This document shows, one piece after another, positions 22,600 to 34,619 of a DNA stretch of 64,000 nucleotides. The DNA is taken from the NCBI GenBank assembly GCA_015698045.1, contig BLAL01000006.1, positions 62,001-126,000 of the forward strand, read 5' to 3'. Each line of letters begins with the position of its first letter. Within the stretch, counting starts at the first letter, position 1. The translations under genes and the position numbers were made by a program. The notes beneath the pieces were generated by a model that ran no database searches, was not told the DNA's origin, and saw only the letters and a program-made list of their open reading frames with translations. Source of the DNA: Rhizophagus clarus. Lineage: Eukaryota > Glomeromycota > Glomeromycetes > Glomerales > Glomeraceae.

Positions 22600-23480
22600 A
22601 GGACAACTTTGGATTCAAAATTTCTTACAATGTAAGTTTACAATTACTAGTACCGTCCTTAAATTTCGACTGCACACAGCGAAAGCAATGTGCAGGGCTG
22701 ACGAACGGCTTTAAAGGGTTGTGAATAGATAACTGGACCCATCGTACGAGAACCCTCTTCGAGTTTTGCGAATAATGGTCTCATAGATGATGATGAGGGA
22801 TATCTATATGATCACTCCTGAGGTATACGCTTATCCATAGGATAGTTTGGTTATGGTGTACTCCAAATGATCACTGTTTACATATCATTTGGGTGCCTGA
22901 AGTGAATGAGCCGTGCTAATTCGTGTTTAGTTCTTTTCATGTAGGATGATTAAAATTGTGTGACATGTCGACTCAATTTCCAATGATAGTATAGTAGTTA
23001 ATTACCACTACATCTATATATTTTTTATATCTTGATAACATATTCAATACTGGTATGAACAGCTTCCGCCCTCACAACGGTCCTCACTTCTCAGGTGTTG
23101 TTGTTCCATTAGGTATGCGCCCTAGTAGACGTTAGTAACCATGTGTGGCGAAAGCGTGATCAGAAGGCTTTAGGAGGAAACTAAGCTAAAACTAAACTCA
23201 AAACTATAACTTAACAAACTAAAACTAAAACTAAAACTAACTAAACTAAAACTAAAACCTCCTAAAGAGCGCTGCGTAAGGATCTATTAGGATACGGTAC
23301 CTTATGTTGAACGGACACCTTGTGGAGTGGGACCAAGTTTAAATCGTTAGCTAACATGATTTCAAAAATAAGAAAAAAAAATGATTTGTTATATTTCCCA
23401 TTTTTAACATAACTGACTATTATTTTTATTATTTTGCTATAACTATTGTAAATTTAATAAAGAATTTAATATATATATGA
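22600..23480. other. GC-richer noncoding block, possible old repeat
   Basis: Base composition is clearly more balanced than the flanks (for instance around 22675-22760 and 23060-23340), with stops in all frames. It contains the A-C-T-A-A-A array described separately. It may be the untranslated part of a transposable element or an ncRNA gene. No promoter or terminator is recognisable. Confidence 0.35.
23168..23267. repeat. ACTAAA-type array enclosed by a 10-bp inverted repeat
   Basis: CTTTAGGAGG (23168-23177) and CCTCCTAAAG (23258-23267) are perfect inverted copies flanking about 80 bp of irregular (ACTAAA)n. A transcript could form a hairpin with an unstructured loop. Confidence 0.75.
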
Positions 23481-24648
23481 ACAAATAAGCGTTAATCATG
23501 TCAGGGAGCTTTTTTTTAGATTTTTACATATACTAACACTAAGGATGAGTTTGCGATTAAAAAGAAGTTAAGTAAATGCCGATTTATTACAATACATCTA
23601 TATACAGATTGTATCCATAAGTCCCTATCCAAACTTAAGAGACGAAACAAAAATAATAAAAAATTTTAAAAACAATACTTAATAATTGGTCCTTACTAAA
23701 CCTCAAAAATAAAAAAAAAATAAAAAATTATATGGTCAATAATCAGTAATCACAAATATCTGAAAAAAAAATTTCTGTACATGCAGTGCACTCATCAAAT
23801 TTTTTGATATCATCCGTAAGTCCTAACCGAATTTAAAAGATGAAAACTTTTTTAAAATATTAGTACTCAGTAATCAAAAATACCACTAAAAAAATTTTAT
23901 AACAATTTGTTGCAGTACGCTCATTTAGATTGTTTCGGTATAATCCGTAAGTCTCTAACCAAGCGTCCAAACCTAAAAGATGAATTAGTAATCAAAATTT
24001 CACGTGACTATCAACCCAAATCCGCAACTTGATCCAAGTTGGTCTTACATCACAAAGCCAAAGTGACAAATCTAAAGAAAAAAATAAACCAAAAAGTTTG
24101 ATTAACAATAATTATTTTTTTTTAAGAGAAAAATAAAAAAAGCAAAAACCCATACCTGTTGATTTTTCGCAGCTATTATTATTTGCAGAACCTATCGATC
24201 CTATCCGAACATAAAATCAAATTTTTTTTTAAAAAAAAATGAAAAAAAAAATAATTTTGATTAGTAATTAAGGCAAAAAAAAAAAAATCCATATTATTTT
24301 TATTTTTGTTTTAAAAAAATTAGTAATCATTTAACATTAATAAAAAAAAAATTAATATTTAATGTTAGTAATTAAGAAAAAAAAGGAGGGGGAATAGCAA
24401 AAAACCATATAACTATTCACAATATGATCCAATTTAAATCTTTGTCACAAAGCAAAATAAATAAATCTATGAAAAAAAATATCAAAAAAAAAAAGGAAAA
24501 GAAAGAGAAAAAAATAACAATAATCAAAAAAAATCGGTGAAAATCATTCTTCATAATTTTTCAAAAATAGCTAGTATGATTAGCATTAACTTGATCCCAC
24601 GCACATTTTTTCGGCAACAAAAAAAAAAGTATAAATACTCTTCTTGGG
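23268..24648. other. AT-rich stretch with degenerate dispersed repeats
   Basis: No gene. Three diverged copies of a segment with the core TCCGTAAGTC-x-CTAACC...AAAGATGAA lie near 23612, 23813 and 23941, spaced irregularly. Long poly-A tracts follow (24110-24560). Confidence 0.5.
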
Positions 24649-24656
24649 GTGGTGGG

Positions 24657-25041
24657 TAGGGATGTTAACGGTCCTAGTGACTCGACTGACCGGTCCCAAG
24701 CAAATTGCCAAGTTTTGAGATTATTTTTTAAAAAAATTTTATTAATAAATTTTATTCCCAGGCATTTTTTAGGGTAGGTTACTTATTGGTATTAAGTGAT
24801 AAAGTTCCACCTGGAGCCAGAAATGCTTAAAACGCGGAACCAGTTCTAGTATCGGTCTGGACCAACTGGTCGGCATCGGTCCCAAGCAAATTGCTGGATT
24901 TTGAGGTGATTTGTTTAAAAAGAATTATTAATAATATTTGTTCCCAGACCATTTTCACTTATTGGAGATAAGTGGGCACACTTTTCTGGGATCGGCAATT
25001 TGTTAAATTGACTCGGGACTGATCTACCATTAACATTCCTA
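24657..25041. mobile_element. Non-autonomous hAT element (MITE), 385 bp
   Basis: Bounded by perfect 8-bp duplications GTGGTGGG at 24649-24656 and 25042-25049. The ends are inverted: TAGGGATGTTAACGG at the left, complement of CCATTAACATTCCTA at the right. An 8-bp duplication and TAGGGATG ends are hAT hallmarks and match the two other hAT insertions here. It has no coding capacity. Internally a segment (CGGTCCCAAGCAAATTGC) is repeated, at about 24692 and 24880. Confidence 0.88.
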
Positions 25042-25049
25042 GTGGTGGG

Positions 25050-25595
25050 TGTCGTGGGTTAGTGACTTAGTGTTAGCAGCAGTTCATTTCATTTCGACAT
25101 GAAACGTTAACATTAACATTAACAATAAAATTTGTCTGAGACCGGTTTCCTTTTTTGGAATCCCACTACCCCGTTTTGATGTTGATTTACTGCTGTGAAT
25201 TTTAACCTTCCCTTTTTTAATCAGAGCCTTGTCCTATTTTAAACAACAACGATAAACAAATCTCTCAGTATTTCAACAAAGATAAAAATAAATTTGCAAT
25301 AAACACAATAAAAAAATATTTCGCTCTGGACCCTCAACGGTTTCCGTTTCCCTAGTTTATCATTAAAAAAAAATTGGTTACCATCATACTTAATAATGTC
25401 AAATAACAAATTTTTGATTTACTGACAAAAATAGCAGTTAATTTACGTCGATCCTTACATTTTTATGTACATACTGTATCAAAAAAAAAAAAATAAATTC
25501 TTTTTTCTATGAAAATTATCATAAACATCCTTTTTTGAAAAGCACATTATTTTTATTTATTTGGTATTAGAATAAAGAAGTTCTACAGCGAAACC
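25050..25595. other. Intergenic, upstream of a kinase gene
   Basis: About 550 bp between the MITE and the kinase at 25596. Presumed promoter. Nothing specific recognised. Confidence 0.35.
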
Positions 25596-28412
25596 ATGGA
25601 TAAATGCAAAAAATGCGATCAACAATATACAAATATAGAGAATAAATGGTGTAAACCATGTCAAATAAATTATTTAAAAGAAAACTTTACAAACTGGAGC
25701 AGTGGAAATGAAAAAATTGATAATATTATTCAAAGAATGCAATTAGAAATCAAAAATTTTTATAGTAAAATAGTTGAATGGGTACCATATTATGAGTTTG
25801 ATGAGGAATGTAAGATTTATAGTAAGGTAAGTTCAGGAAAATGGAAAAATGGTCCGTTGTATTGGAATAGTCATCATGAAGAATATATAAGAAGTACACC
25901 TAATATAGAATTTACTTTAAAACGGTCCTCCAATAATGTTGATGATCTTTTAAACGAGGTATGGAAGTTACCATATAGATTCAAATTCAAAACACTTGTT
26001 TTAAAATAAATTTTGTGTGACTTTATTTCATAGGTAAATAAATATCCAATAGGTCATAATAATCATATAATTCATATATATGGAATAACTCAAAATCCAG
26101 ATACAAAGAATTATATATTGATCTTAGATTATATGTATTCAGAATATCATTTAAGTGATTGTGCAAAATGTGATAAAATGTACATAAGAGTATATTCAAA
26201 ATTGTGTAAACCATGTCATATAAATAGTTTAAAAGAAAGCTTTGGAAATTGGACTAGTGGAAACGAGAAAATTGATAGGTTTACCCAAGAAATGCAATTA
26301 AGTATTACTGAATCACAAATAATAATTGAATGGATATCATACAATAAATTTAATAATATTGAAAAATTAGATGAAAATGGATATACTATAGTATATTCAG
26401 CACTATGGAGTTGTGCAAGTAAGAGTAGATTATATTATAAAAAAGTTATTTTAGAAAATTTATGCAACTCGTATAATAATCTTGATAGATTTTTAAATGA
26501 GACATATGAGGTATGAAATTTCTCTACAAATCTAATTTAATTACTTATTATTAATGAAAACTTTTTTCATATTTTAATAATAGAAAATTAAACTTAACGA
26601 AAGTACAGTATATGGAATATCTCAAAATCCAGATACAAAAGATTATATTATAATTCTAAATATTGAATATTGTTGTGAAAAATGTTATAGATTATATACA
26701 TACTATGATGAAAAATGGTGTAAACATTGTCAAATAAATTATTTAGATGAGAGTACAAGTTGGACTGGGGAAGAAAAAATTGATGATTTTATTGAAGAAG
26801 AAACGCGACTAAAAATTAATTGTTACACGGATATGATATTTGAATGGATACCTTATAGTCAGTTTACAGACGTTAAAGAAATAGGAACCTATGGCTCTTC
26901 TACAGTATATTCGGCAATATGGAAGAATGGTCCTTTAAGTTGGTATTAAAGAAAATATAAAAGAAAATCTAAAGATATGAACATTACTATAAAATGTTTA
27001 TACAATAATGATTTTAGTTTTTTAATAAACGAGGTATGAAATTTCTCTATGATCTAATTTAAATACTTTTTTTATATAACAAAATCCGAGTGATTTTCAT
27101 ATTTTATTAGGTGAATAAATATCCAATAAAAAACAAAAATATTACTCTTACAATCTATGGAATATCTCAGAACCCAAATACGAAATATTATACATTAATT
27201 CTTAATGATGAATACTTAAAATATTTGGAATATTGTTGTACAAAATGTGATAAGCTATATACAGATACAAATTTAAAATGGTGTGAAATATGTCAAATGA
27301 ATGATTTAAAGAAAGATTTTAAAAATTGGACCAGTGGGAATGAAAATGTTGATAAATTTATTCAAGAGATGAAGTTAAAAGCTTATAGACACAAAGATAT
27401 ACCATTTGAATGGATACCATATGATCAATTTAACAATATTAAAAAAGTAGGTAAAGGTGGTTTTGCTATTGTATATTCAGCGATATGGAAGGATGGTCCA
27501 AAATATCATTATCAGAATGATAGGAAGAATTTAAATAAATTAATTGCTTTAAAAAGTTTAAATGACTCACAAAATATTACCAGTGAATTTTTAAAAGAAA
27601 TTCAAAGTTATTCAAGAGAAATGCGATATACAAGCAATTCAAGTAATATACTTAAAATATATGGAATGTCTCAAAATCCAGATACAAATAATTATATAAT
27701 GATTCTTGAATATGCAAATGGTGGGAATTTTGACGACTATTGGATAAAAAAAAATTATAAAAGTTTTAATTGGAATCAAAAAGTAAACACATTATGTAAT
27801 ATCATTAAGGGTCTTAAAGAAATACATCAGAAATCCATGGTTCATCGTGATTTTCATACGGGAAATATATTATTTGATTCATTGCACGATAAAACATATA
27901 TTTCTGATATGGGATTATGCGGAGAAGTTGGTAATATAGATGAAAAAAATATATATGGAGTTATGCCTTACGTAGCTCCTGAAGTGTTAAGAGGAAGACC
28001 TTATACTCAAGCAGCAGATATATATAGTTTTGGCATGATTATGTATTTTACAGCAACTGGAAGACAACCTTTTCAAAATTGTGCACACGATCAATTTCTA
28101 GTATTAGATATATGCGAAGGAATTAGACCTGTAATAAATGAACCAGTAGCGCCAAAGTGTTATATTGACCTAATGAAAAAATGTTGGGATTTGAACCCAG
28201 ACGATAGACCAAATGTCATCGAGTTGGAAAAATTGATTAATTCGTTTAAATATGTAATTAAAACAAAATTTAAAGAAGCGGATGAATACAGAAAAGCAAA
28301 TCTTGCATCTTTTAAAAATAACCTATCGGCTACTCATCCTCAAGCTATTTATACTTCTCGATTACTTAATCCTTTTACAAAAGATCTTCTAAATTATGTT
28401 GATGATCAATAA
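25596..28412 (+). pseudogene. Kinase gene with four serial N-lobe modules, third exon has a stop
   Basis: Exons 25596-25958, 26034-26510, 26584-27033 and 27111-28412, all phase 0. Exons 1-3 each end a partial kinase N-lobe, and exons 2-4 each open with the beta4-beta5 segment (Y-G-I-x-Q-N-P-x-T-K) before a new Cys ribbon. Only module 4 has a proper loop (G-K-G-G-F-A-I-V-Y) plus a complete C-lobe: H-R-D-F-H-T-G-N, D-M-G, A-P-E, and tail motif Q-A-I-Y-T-S-R-L-L-N. In exon 4 the usual intron between alphaC and beta4 is absent (K-E-I-Q), a clean intron loss. Exon 3 has an in-frame TAA at 26947-26949. Because it is a phase-0 exon of 450 nt, skipping it restores the frame, so the gene may still be expressed. 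Without exon skipping it would yield a truncated product. Total with exon 3: 864 codons. Confidence 0.75.
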
Positions 28413-28979
28413 TTGAGTACAAAAATTGTAATTTATAACGAAGATTATTATAATAGAACAATGAGTGAAAGCTTAGGTACATTTCTTTTATAATTTCTTT
28501 TACTATAAGAATAATTTAATTAATTCTTTTTTTTTTTCCTTTAGAAAACTGCATGATTTAATTAAATTTGAATAAAAGGTAAATTATATTTGGAAATTGG
28601 AACTAACTATACACAAATTAGTGCTTGATTTAATAATGAATCTTTAATATATTAGATTAAAGTATATACATATCTATCCTTTTTTCTTAACAGTTAATTT
28701 TGTTCAACACTGATTATAAGCTTTAAATAAATGTAACAAATCACAGATACATGAAATTAATTAAAAGTATTATTATAAATGTCCAGTACAGAAACTTTGA
28801 TAATAGTTGAGCCAAAAAATACGTGATCCGGCTGATAATGTTAAACTTTCATTGTAATATATTTGACTTGGTATATAACTGAAATATAAAATGATTAAAG
28901 GTCATTCATCTGTTGATCGGGTTACAACCATTACAACCAATAAGAATTTATATTTAGCGATAGCATACTTTATTTTGAT
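28413..28979. other. Intergenic, downstream of kinase
   Basis: About 570 bp of AT-rich DNA up to the hAT target duplication. A possible small last exon (GT at 28475, T-rich tract, AG near 28545) would only add 3' UTR. Nothing else seen. Confidence 0.35.
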
Positions 28980-28987
28980 GTTATCAC

Positions 28988-31341
28988 TAGGGATGGAAAA
29001 TTAACGGTTAATTATAATTTGGTTATTTAACTGGGTTAATTAACCGTTATTTAACAGTTAATTAACGGTTAATTAAACTTTTATAATTTTGCCCAAAAAC
29101 TACTGAATTATGTTAATTTGGGCTAAATTAATATTTTATTATTTATAAGATTTTTATTTATAATGTATGTAACGTTTAAAATTTTAAATTTTATTATCAA
29201 AAAATCAAAACATTTTATTCGTCAGCTACTATATCTGTAATATTTAATTCCAACCCAATAAATCTATCATCATCTGAATCATTATCATTATCAACATGAT
29301 CATTACTATTATTACCAATATCATTACCATTATCGTTATTATCAATTTTTCGCTGATCATGTATAAATTTATTTTTTTTAAGTTTCAAACCCCTTTTGTG
29401 CATCCAAAGATTTCCATAAATAAAAACCAATTTTTTTACACGATCATTTTGTAATCGATTACGGATTTTATTATGAATAAATCCGAAGGTTGAAAAATTT
29501 CTTTCAGCAGCTGCAGATGATGTCGGAATTGAAAGAATTTTGATAGCTAACTGCTGAAGCTCACTTTTTGGCCAAGATTGCCACCATATGGATGGACTAA
29601 GAACGGATGATGATAACCAAATTGTTTCGTTATCATATGGTGAATTTTTTTGACGAAACACTACTAATTCTGCAAACAATTTTACGGATTCCTCCTGACC
29701 AAATCTTCTATTTGTGAATTCTGTAAACTCAGCATACCCAATTGCCTCTATATCCGCATCTTCACTTTCTTCTAAAAAACGTGGATCTAACATATAAGCA
29801 GCCATCATAACAGGATGGTATGAATACTCCCATCGTTTATGAATAAGCTGTTGAATATATTCAGAAAATTCATAAGAAAGTTCGCTAATTTTGTTTATTA
29901 ATTTATTAAAATGGGAATAAACAGTTGAAAGGGTAGATGTGTCAGACTCAAATAATTTTAAAATTACTACCATTGGCTCTAAAATTTTTGTTATTAAATC
30001 TGCCATTTCCCAAAATTCTTCCGATAATACATTATTTCTCACTTCTCTATTTATTTTTTGACGAATTTCGGGATCCATTAGCACTTGTTCAAGAGCAATT
30101 TTTGATTTTAGAAGTGACTGAAAACAGCTAAGATGCGTACCCCATCATGTGAGTGTTGGTAAAACTAATGCAATCTCCTTATTATAATTTTCAATCTGAA
30201 TACGTTTTAGTTTTGCCGCTGCTTGTATATGAGATTTAAAATAATTTACTATCATCTTGCCATTATTGACTATATCTTTAATTTCATCAATTTTCAAAAT
30301 ATCCCCAATTAATAGATTAATAATATGAGAGTTACATCCAAGACAAACAATATGAGAATATTTTTCTTCAATCCGTTTCCATGCTGCTTTCATTACACTA
30401 GCTGTATCTGTAATGACAGAGGAAAATTTATGAGTACCAATAATTTCCATTTGTTGAATTATTTGGTTTGCAATCCACTCTCCTGTGTGAGATTCTTCGC
30501 CTGAAAATGTGGCATCAAAAAAAATTGGTTTAAGAGTACAAACTATAAAATTTTGTACCGAATCTCGATTAATATTAGACCAACCGTCAGAAACCATGCA
30601 AAGTGATTTTGCTTTAGAAATTTGTTCATCTGCTTGTGCTTTTACTTCATCATAAACATCATCTAACAAGTCATCAGCTAGTTTCTTTCTATTTGGCAAC
30701 TTGAAAGCTGGTCGAAGGTGTTGAAAAAATTGAATAACAAGTGGATTATCAACAAAGGAGAATGGAACTCCAGCTGAATACAATGCTTGTGCTAATTGAA
30801 ATTCAAGATCTTCTTGTTCTTCTTCGCTCATACGATCAACAAAACTTTCAATTTTTTGGGTTTTAATTCGTTTTACAGGTCTATTTGGTGTATCTGTAAG
30901 AATGGAATTTAATGCAATATTTGGGTGAAATTGTGTAGTTTCGGGTATAGAATTTTGTGAACCTACATTTTGTTTAGACTTTGCATTATCTGGTGCTCCG
31001 GGGCATTCTTTATCAAGGTGTATTTGCATTCGTGAAGGAACAGCCCGGTCAAAAATTTTGGTACAGTAATTACATTGTACAGGAGGATGTGAATTATTTC
31101 TATTATTTTCCACTTGGTTTTGTGTAATAACTGTCCAGTGTTTCCAGACAGGACCTCTTTTTTTGGTCATTGTTAAAATTAAAAAAAAAAAGATGAAAAA
31201 AAATTGATAATCAAAAAAAAAGAATTTGATCACGTGATAAATATTTTGCTTCTCTGATTGGTCAATTTATAATTAACCAAATTAACCGTTAATTAACCAA
31301 TCTTAGCTAATTATAATTAACCAAATTAACTTCCATCCCTA
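28988..31341 (-). mobile_element. Full-length hAT DNA transposon, 2354 bp
   Basis: Flanked by a perfect 8-bp duplication GTTATCAC (28980-28987 and 31342-31349). The inverted termini begin TAGGGATGGAA at both ends. Subterminal regions carry several copies of GGTTAATTA in both orientations, typical of hAT transposase binding regions. The transposase is on the minus strand and nearly intact. Confidence 0.95.
29215..31170 (-). pseudogene. hAT transposase with a single in-frame stop
   Basis: 652 codons in one frame from M-T-K-K-R-G at 31170; an ATG at 31233 adds an implausible Phe-rich leader. The N-terminus is a BED zinc finger (C-N-Y-C ... H-L-D-K-E-C). The middle is the RNase-H-like core, and the C-terminus has the hAT dimerisation motif (S-S-A-A-A-E-R-N-F-S). 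A TGA at 30145-30147 sits in L-P-T-L-T-stop-W-G-T-H, where hAT proteins have Arg before Trp, so it is best read as CGA changed to TGA. Everything else is open. The element is thus immobile by itself unless readthrough occurs, but could be moved in trans. An acidic Asn/Asp-rich tail ends the protein. Confidence 0.9.
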
Positions 31342-31349
31342 GTTATCAC

Positions 31350-31853
31350 GAGCCTTGACCAATCGATCGCTTTTACTGACCGCTTGACCGGCCGCTTTGG
31401 TCGACCGTTTATTCGATTGTTTGACCGACCAGAAACTGCTTAAAATGAATTTAAAAATTTTTTCAAATACTTTATATTTAAGAATTTGCATTATCTTTAA
31501 AATACATCGTCTTTTTTTTTAAAAAAAAATATATTCACTAGTTAGCAAGATTCTACTATCATATTTAGATATTTTAACATCATCAAGATTGCCAGTATAG
31601 ACTAACGGATTACAACTTATCTATGACGTAACCAGAAAAAATATTTATTTTTATATAATTTTTGTATTTTTGTCATTAAATAATTGCGATATTACGCTAA
31701 TTTAATGTATTAAGGAGAGTTTTATATGTCGTAATTAATTCCGACGGCAAGGATAATGTCGAATATAATTTTGAGAAATGCTTTCATATTTTCAATTCAA
31801 GAGGAATTGTTCACTTTTTTATCCAACTTCAAAAAGATACTGTAGCACCTGTA
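31350..31853. other. Short spacer between hAT and Tc1 elements
   Basis: About 500 bp. The left part (31354-31430) is rich in GACCG/CGACC motifs like the interior of the hAT MITE at 51208-51576, so it may be an old MITE remnant into which the hAT element inserted. The rest is AT-rich with no ORF. Confidence 0.4.
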
Positions 31854-33150
31854 CAGTGGGATATCAAAAATCACCGGACAGTTTTTTTTCAGAATTGCAT
31901 AACTGCATTTTCTCAGCATCCAGTGATCATTAAACAATGAACCAAAGCTTGTTAGAATCACCATAACAAGATGCATTGAATGGTATTATCTGTGTATCTC
32001 TAGCATTAATAGGTAATTAGTTATTGTCAAGTATTTATAAACTGTAAAATAGGAATAACTTTTCATCCTCTAATGCTAAAAACATAAAAATAATACCATT
32101 CGATTTGTCTTGTTATGGCGAATCTAACAAGATATGCCTCATCATTCTATGATTAATGGGCAATGAAACGCCTTGATACTTTTATTTTTCATTATTAAAA
32201 AAATTTTCAAAAATCATGATTTTAAAATAAACTTTAAATGGAGTTTAAATGTCACCCGGTGATCATACAAAGATGATCAAAAGCTCATTAGATTCGTCTC
32301 ATTGAGATGCATTGAATGGTGGTATTTATATATTTCTAGCATTAATAGATAGTTAATTATGATCAATTCTCTCTAAATTAAAAAATGGTGATAACTTTTT
32401 ATCTATTGATGCTAGAGATATAAAATACTGCCATTTAATGTGTCTCATTATGATAAATATAATGAGCTTTTTTTGTTTTTATATTACCACCAGACAAGTA
32501 AACGCCTTGATGTTTCTACATGTCAATATTAAAAAAATTGTTAAAAAAATACAATTTTAGAATAAACTTTAAATGGAGTTTAAATGTCACCCAGTGATCA
32601 TACAAAGATGATCAAAGGCTCATTAGATTCGTCTCATTGAGGTGCATTGAATGGTGGTATTTTTATATTTCTAGCATTAATAGATAGTTAATTATGATCA
32701 ATAATCTCTAAATTAAAAAATGGTGATAACGTTTTATCTATTGATGCTAGAGATAAAAAATACTGCCATTTAATGTGTCTCATTATGATAAATATAATGA
32801 GCTTTTTTTGTTTTTATATTACCACCAGACAAGTAAACGCCTTGATGTTTCTACATGTCAATATTAAAAAAATTGTTAAAAAAATATAATTTTAAAAGAA
32901 ACTTTAAATGGAGTTTAAATGTCACCCAGTGATCATACAAAGATAATCAAAGGCTCATTAGATTCGTCTCATTGAGATGCATCGAATGGTAGTATTTATA
33001 TATCTTTAACATATATAGGCAATAAGTTATGACAAATATTCTCTAAATGATAAAGTGCAAATAACTTTTTACCTACTAATGTTAGTATTATAAAAAATAC
33101 TGTCATTTAATGCATTTCATTTTGATAAATATAATGAGCTTTTTTTTATC
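31854..33150 (+). repeat. Left inverted arm with 335-bp tandem units
   Basis: The landmark GAGTTTAAATGTCACCC recurs at 32241, 32576 and 32911, a period of exactly 335 bp. Within each unit, GCTCATTAGATTCGTCTCAT is mirrored by an inverted version ending in ATAATGAGC, so every unit can fold on itself. The outermost 390 bp carry a diverged version of the same palindrome (CTTGTTAGAATCACCATAACAAG region). Confidence 0.9.
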
Positions 33151-33179
33151 TTTATTTAATATACTGTATTCTAAATATT

Positions 33180-33320
33180 CAAAGCCAAATGCATAAAGCC
33201 AAATATGCTAAGCAAATATACTAAGCCAAATAACTAGGCCTTATGTGTTAACCCAATATGCTAAGCCAAATACTAAGCAAATATGATGCAAAGCAAGTCA
33301 AGTATATTAAGCCAAAAATT
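33180..33320 (+). repeat. Minisatellite of AAGCCAAATATGCT-like units
   Basis: Eight or so irregular copies of an approximately 14-bp unit (TAAGCCAAATATGC and shortened forms) between the left arm and the transposase promoter region. Confidence 0.75.
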
Positions 33321-33494
33321 AAAAAAATATATAAACATTAAAATTTTTACCAATTTGTATTTATGATAATATTTATTTTTTATAAATATTTTTTTTTAAA
33401 AAAATTTCTTTACTATTAAAAAAGTCTTTAAAATTATATAGTTTCTTCTTTTCCTTAATATTATAAATTATAAAAAAAATAATAAATTATTTAA

Positions 33495-34528
33495 ATGGCT
33501 GCTACCCAACGTAAAGAACTTACAGAATTCCAGCGTGGTGAAATAATAGGTGCTTGGAAATGTGATTTTAGCATAAGAAAAATAAGTGAAATATTAAAAC
33601 ATTCAAAAAGTACAGTTCATGAAGTTATTGCTGCATATAAAGAAGGATTTGAAACACTACCTTCACGAAGTGGTAGACCACCTATTATAACAGAAAGAGA
33701 TGGCCGCCATTTAATGCAAACTCTTAATAAAAACCGAAAAACTACTATTGATGAATTGTGTGAAAACTTTACTACTTCTACTTCAATAGAGGCAAGCCCA
33801 ATTACTATCAAACGATATCTCCATAAAAATAATATTTATGGACGAGTTGGAGCAAAAAAACCCTTTGTAAATGCAGCTAATAAAATGAAAAGATTAAAAT
33901 GGGCCAAACAAAAAGTAAAGTGGATAAATGAATGGGAAAACATTATTTGGAGTGATGAATCTAAATTTGAAGTATTTGGTGGTGATGGAAAAAGATATGT
34001 TTGGAGAACTCCTCAGGAAAAATATAATCCAAGATGTCTTATTCCTACATTTAAATCAGGTCAAGAAAGTGTAATGATTTGGGGTTGTTTTGTAAAAAAT
34101 AAATTAGGTCCATTAGTTAAATTAGAAGGTAAAATAACAGCAAATGTCTATGTAAAAGAAATACTTGAAAAACATTTATTGCCCTTTATAAATAATTTAG
34201 AAGATAAAGAAAATTATATTTTTCAAGAAGATAATGCTCCTATTCATACAGCAAATATAGCAAAAAAGTGGAAAGAAGATAATAATATTGCAAGCTTACC
34301 ATGGCCTGCATAAAGTCCAGATTTGAATCCTATAGAAAATCTATGGGATGAATTGGAAAGAAAAGTCAGAAATCATAGACCATTACCAAAAAATCAAGAT
34401 GATTTATGGAAGATTTTACAAGAAGAATGGTTAAATCTTGATGAAAAATATATAAAAATCTTGTAGATAGTATACCACGCCGTGTTGCTGCAGTTATTGA
34501 AAATAAAGGTGATCCTACAAAATATTAG
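33495..34528 (+). pseudogene. Tc1-type transposase, one nonsense and one frameshift
   Basis: The open part (33495-34313, 272 residues) has an N-terminal pair of helix-turn-helix regions (about residues 10-110), catalytic D in W-S-D-E-S-K-F and second D in F-Q-E-D-N-A-P-I-H. The TAA at 34311-34313 stands where Tc1 proteins have Gln in [13 protein letters not shown], consistent with CAA to TAA. After it the same frame continues through N-P-I-E-N-L-W (catalytic E, DD34E spacing) to about 34460, where a missing A in a run of A's shifts the frame. The correct ending is then open to the TAG at 34528. So it was recently functional and is now dead. Confidence 0.88.
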
Positions 34529-34619
34529 TAATAAAATAATAAATATTTTTTTTTTATAATTAAAATGTATTTTTTGTCAAAAACTTTAACTACACTTATT
34601 TTATTACTATTTAATTTTT

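Noticed and set aside
23180-23260. Telomere-like repeat
   Set aside because: The unit ACTAAA is irregular and does not match the TTAGGG/CCCTAA type; no subtelomeric context.
31170-31233. Upstream Met of the hAT transposase (31233)
   Set aside because: It adds 21 Phe/Ile-rich residues encoded by A/T runs; the BED-finger protein starts naturally at 31170.
32241-33150. 335-bp periodic array as a centromeric satellite
   Set aside because: It is mirrored on the other side of a transposase and bounded by Tc1 ends and TA, so it belongs to the element.
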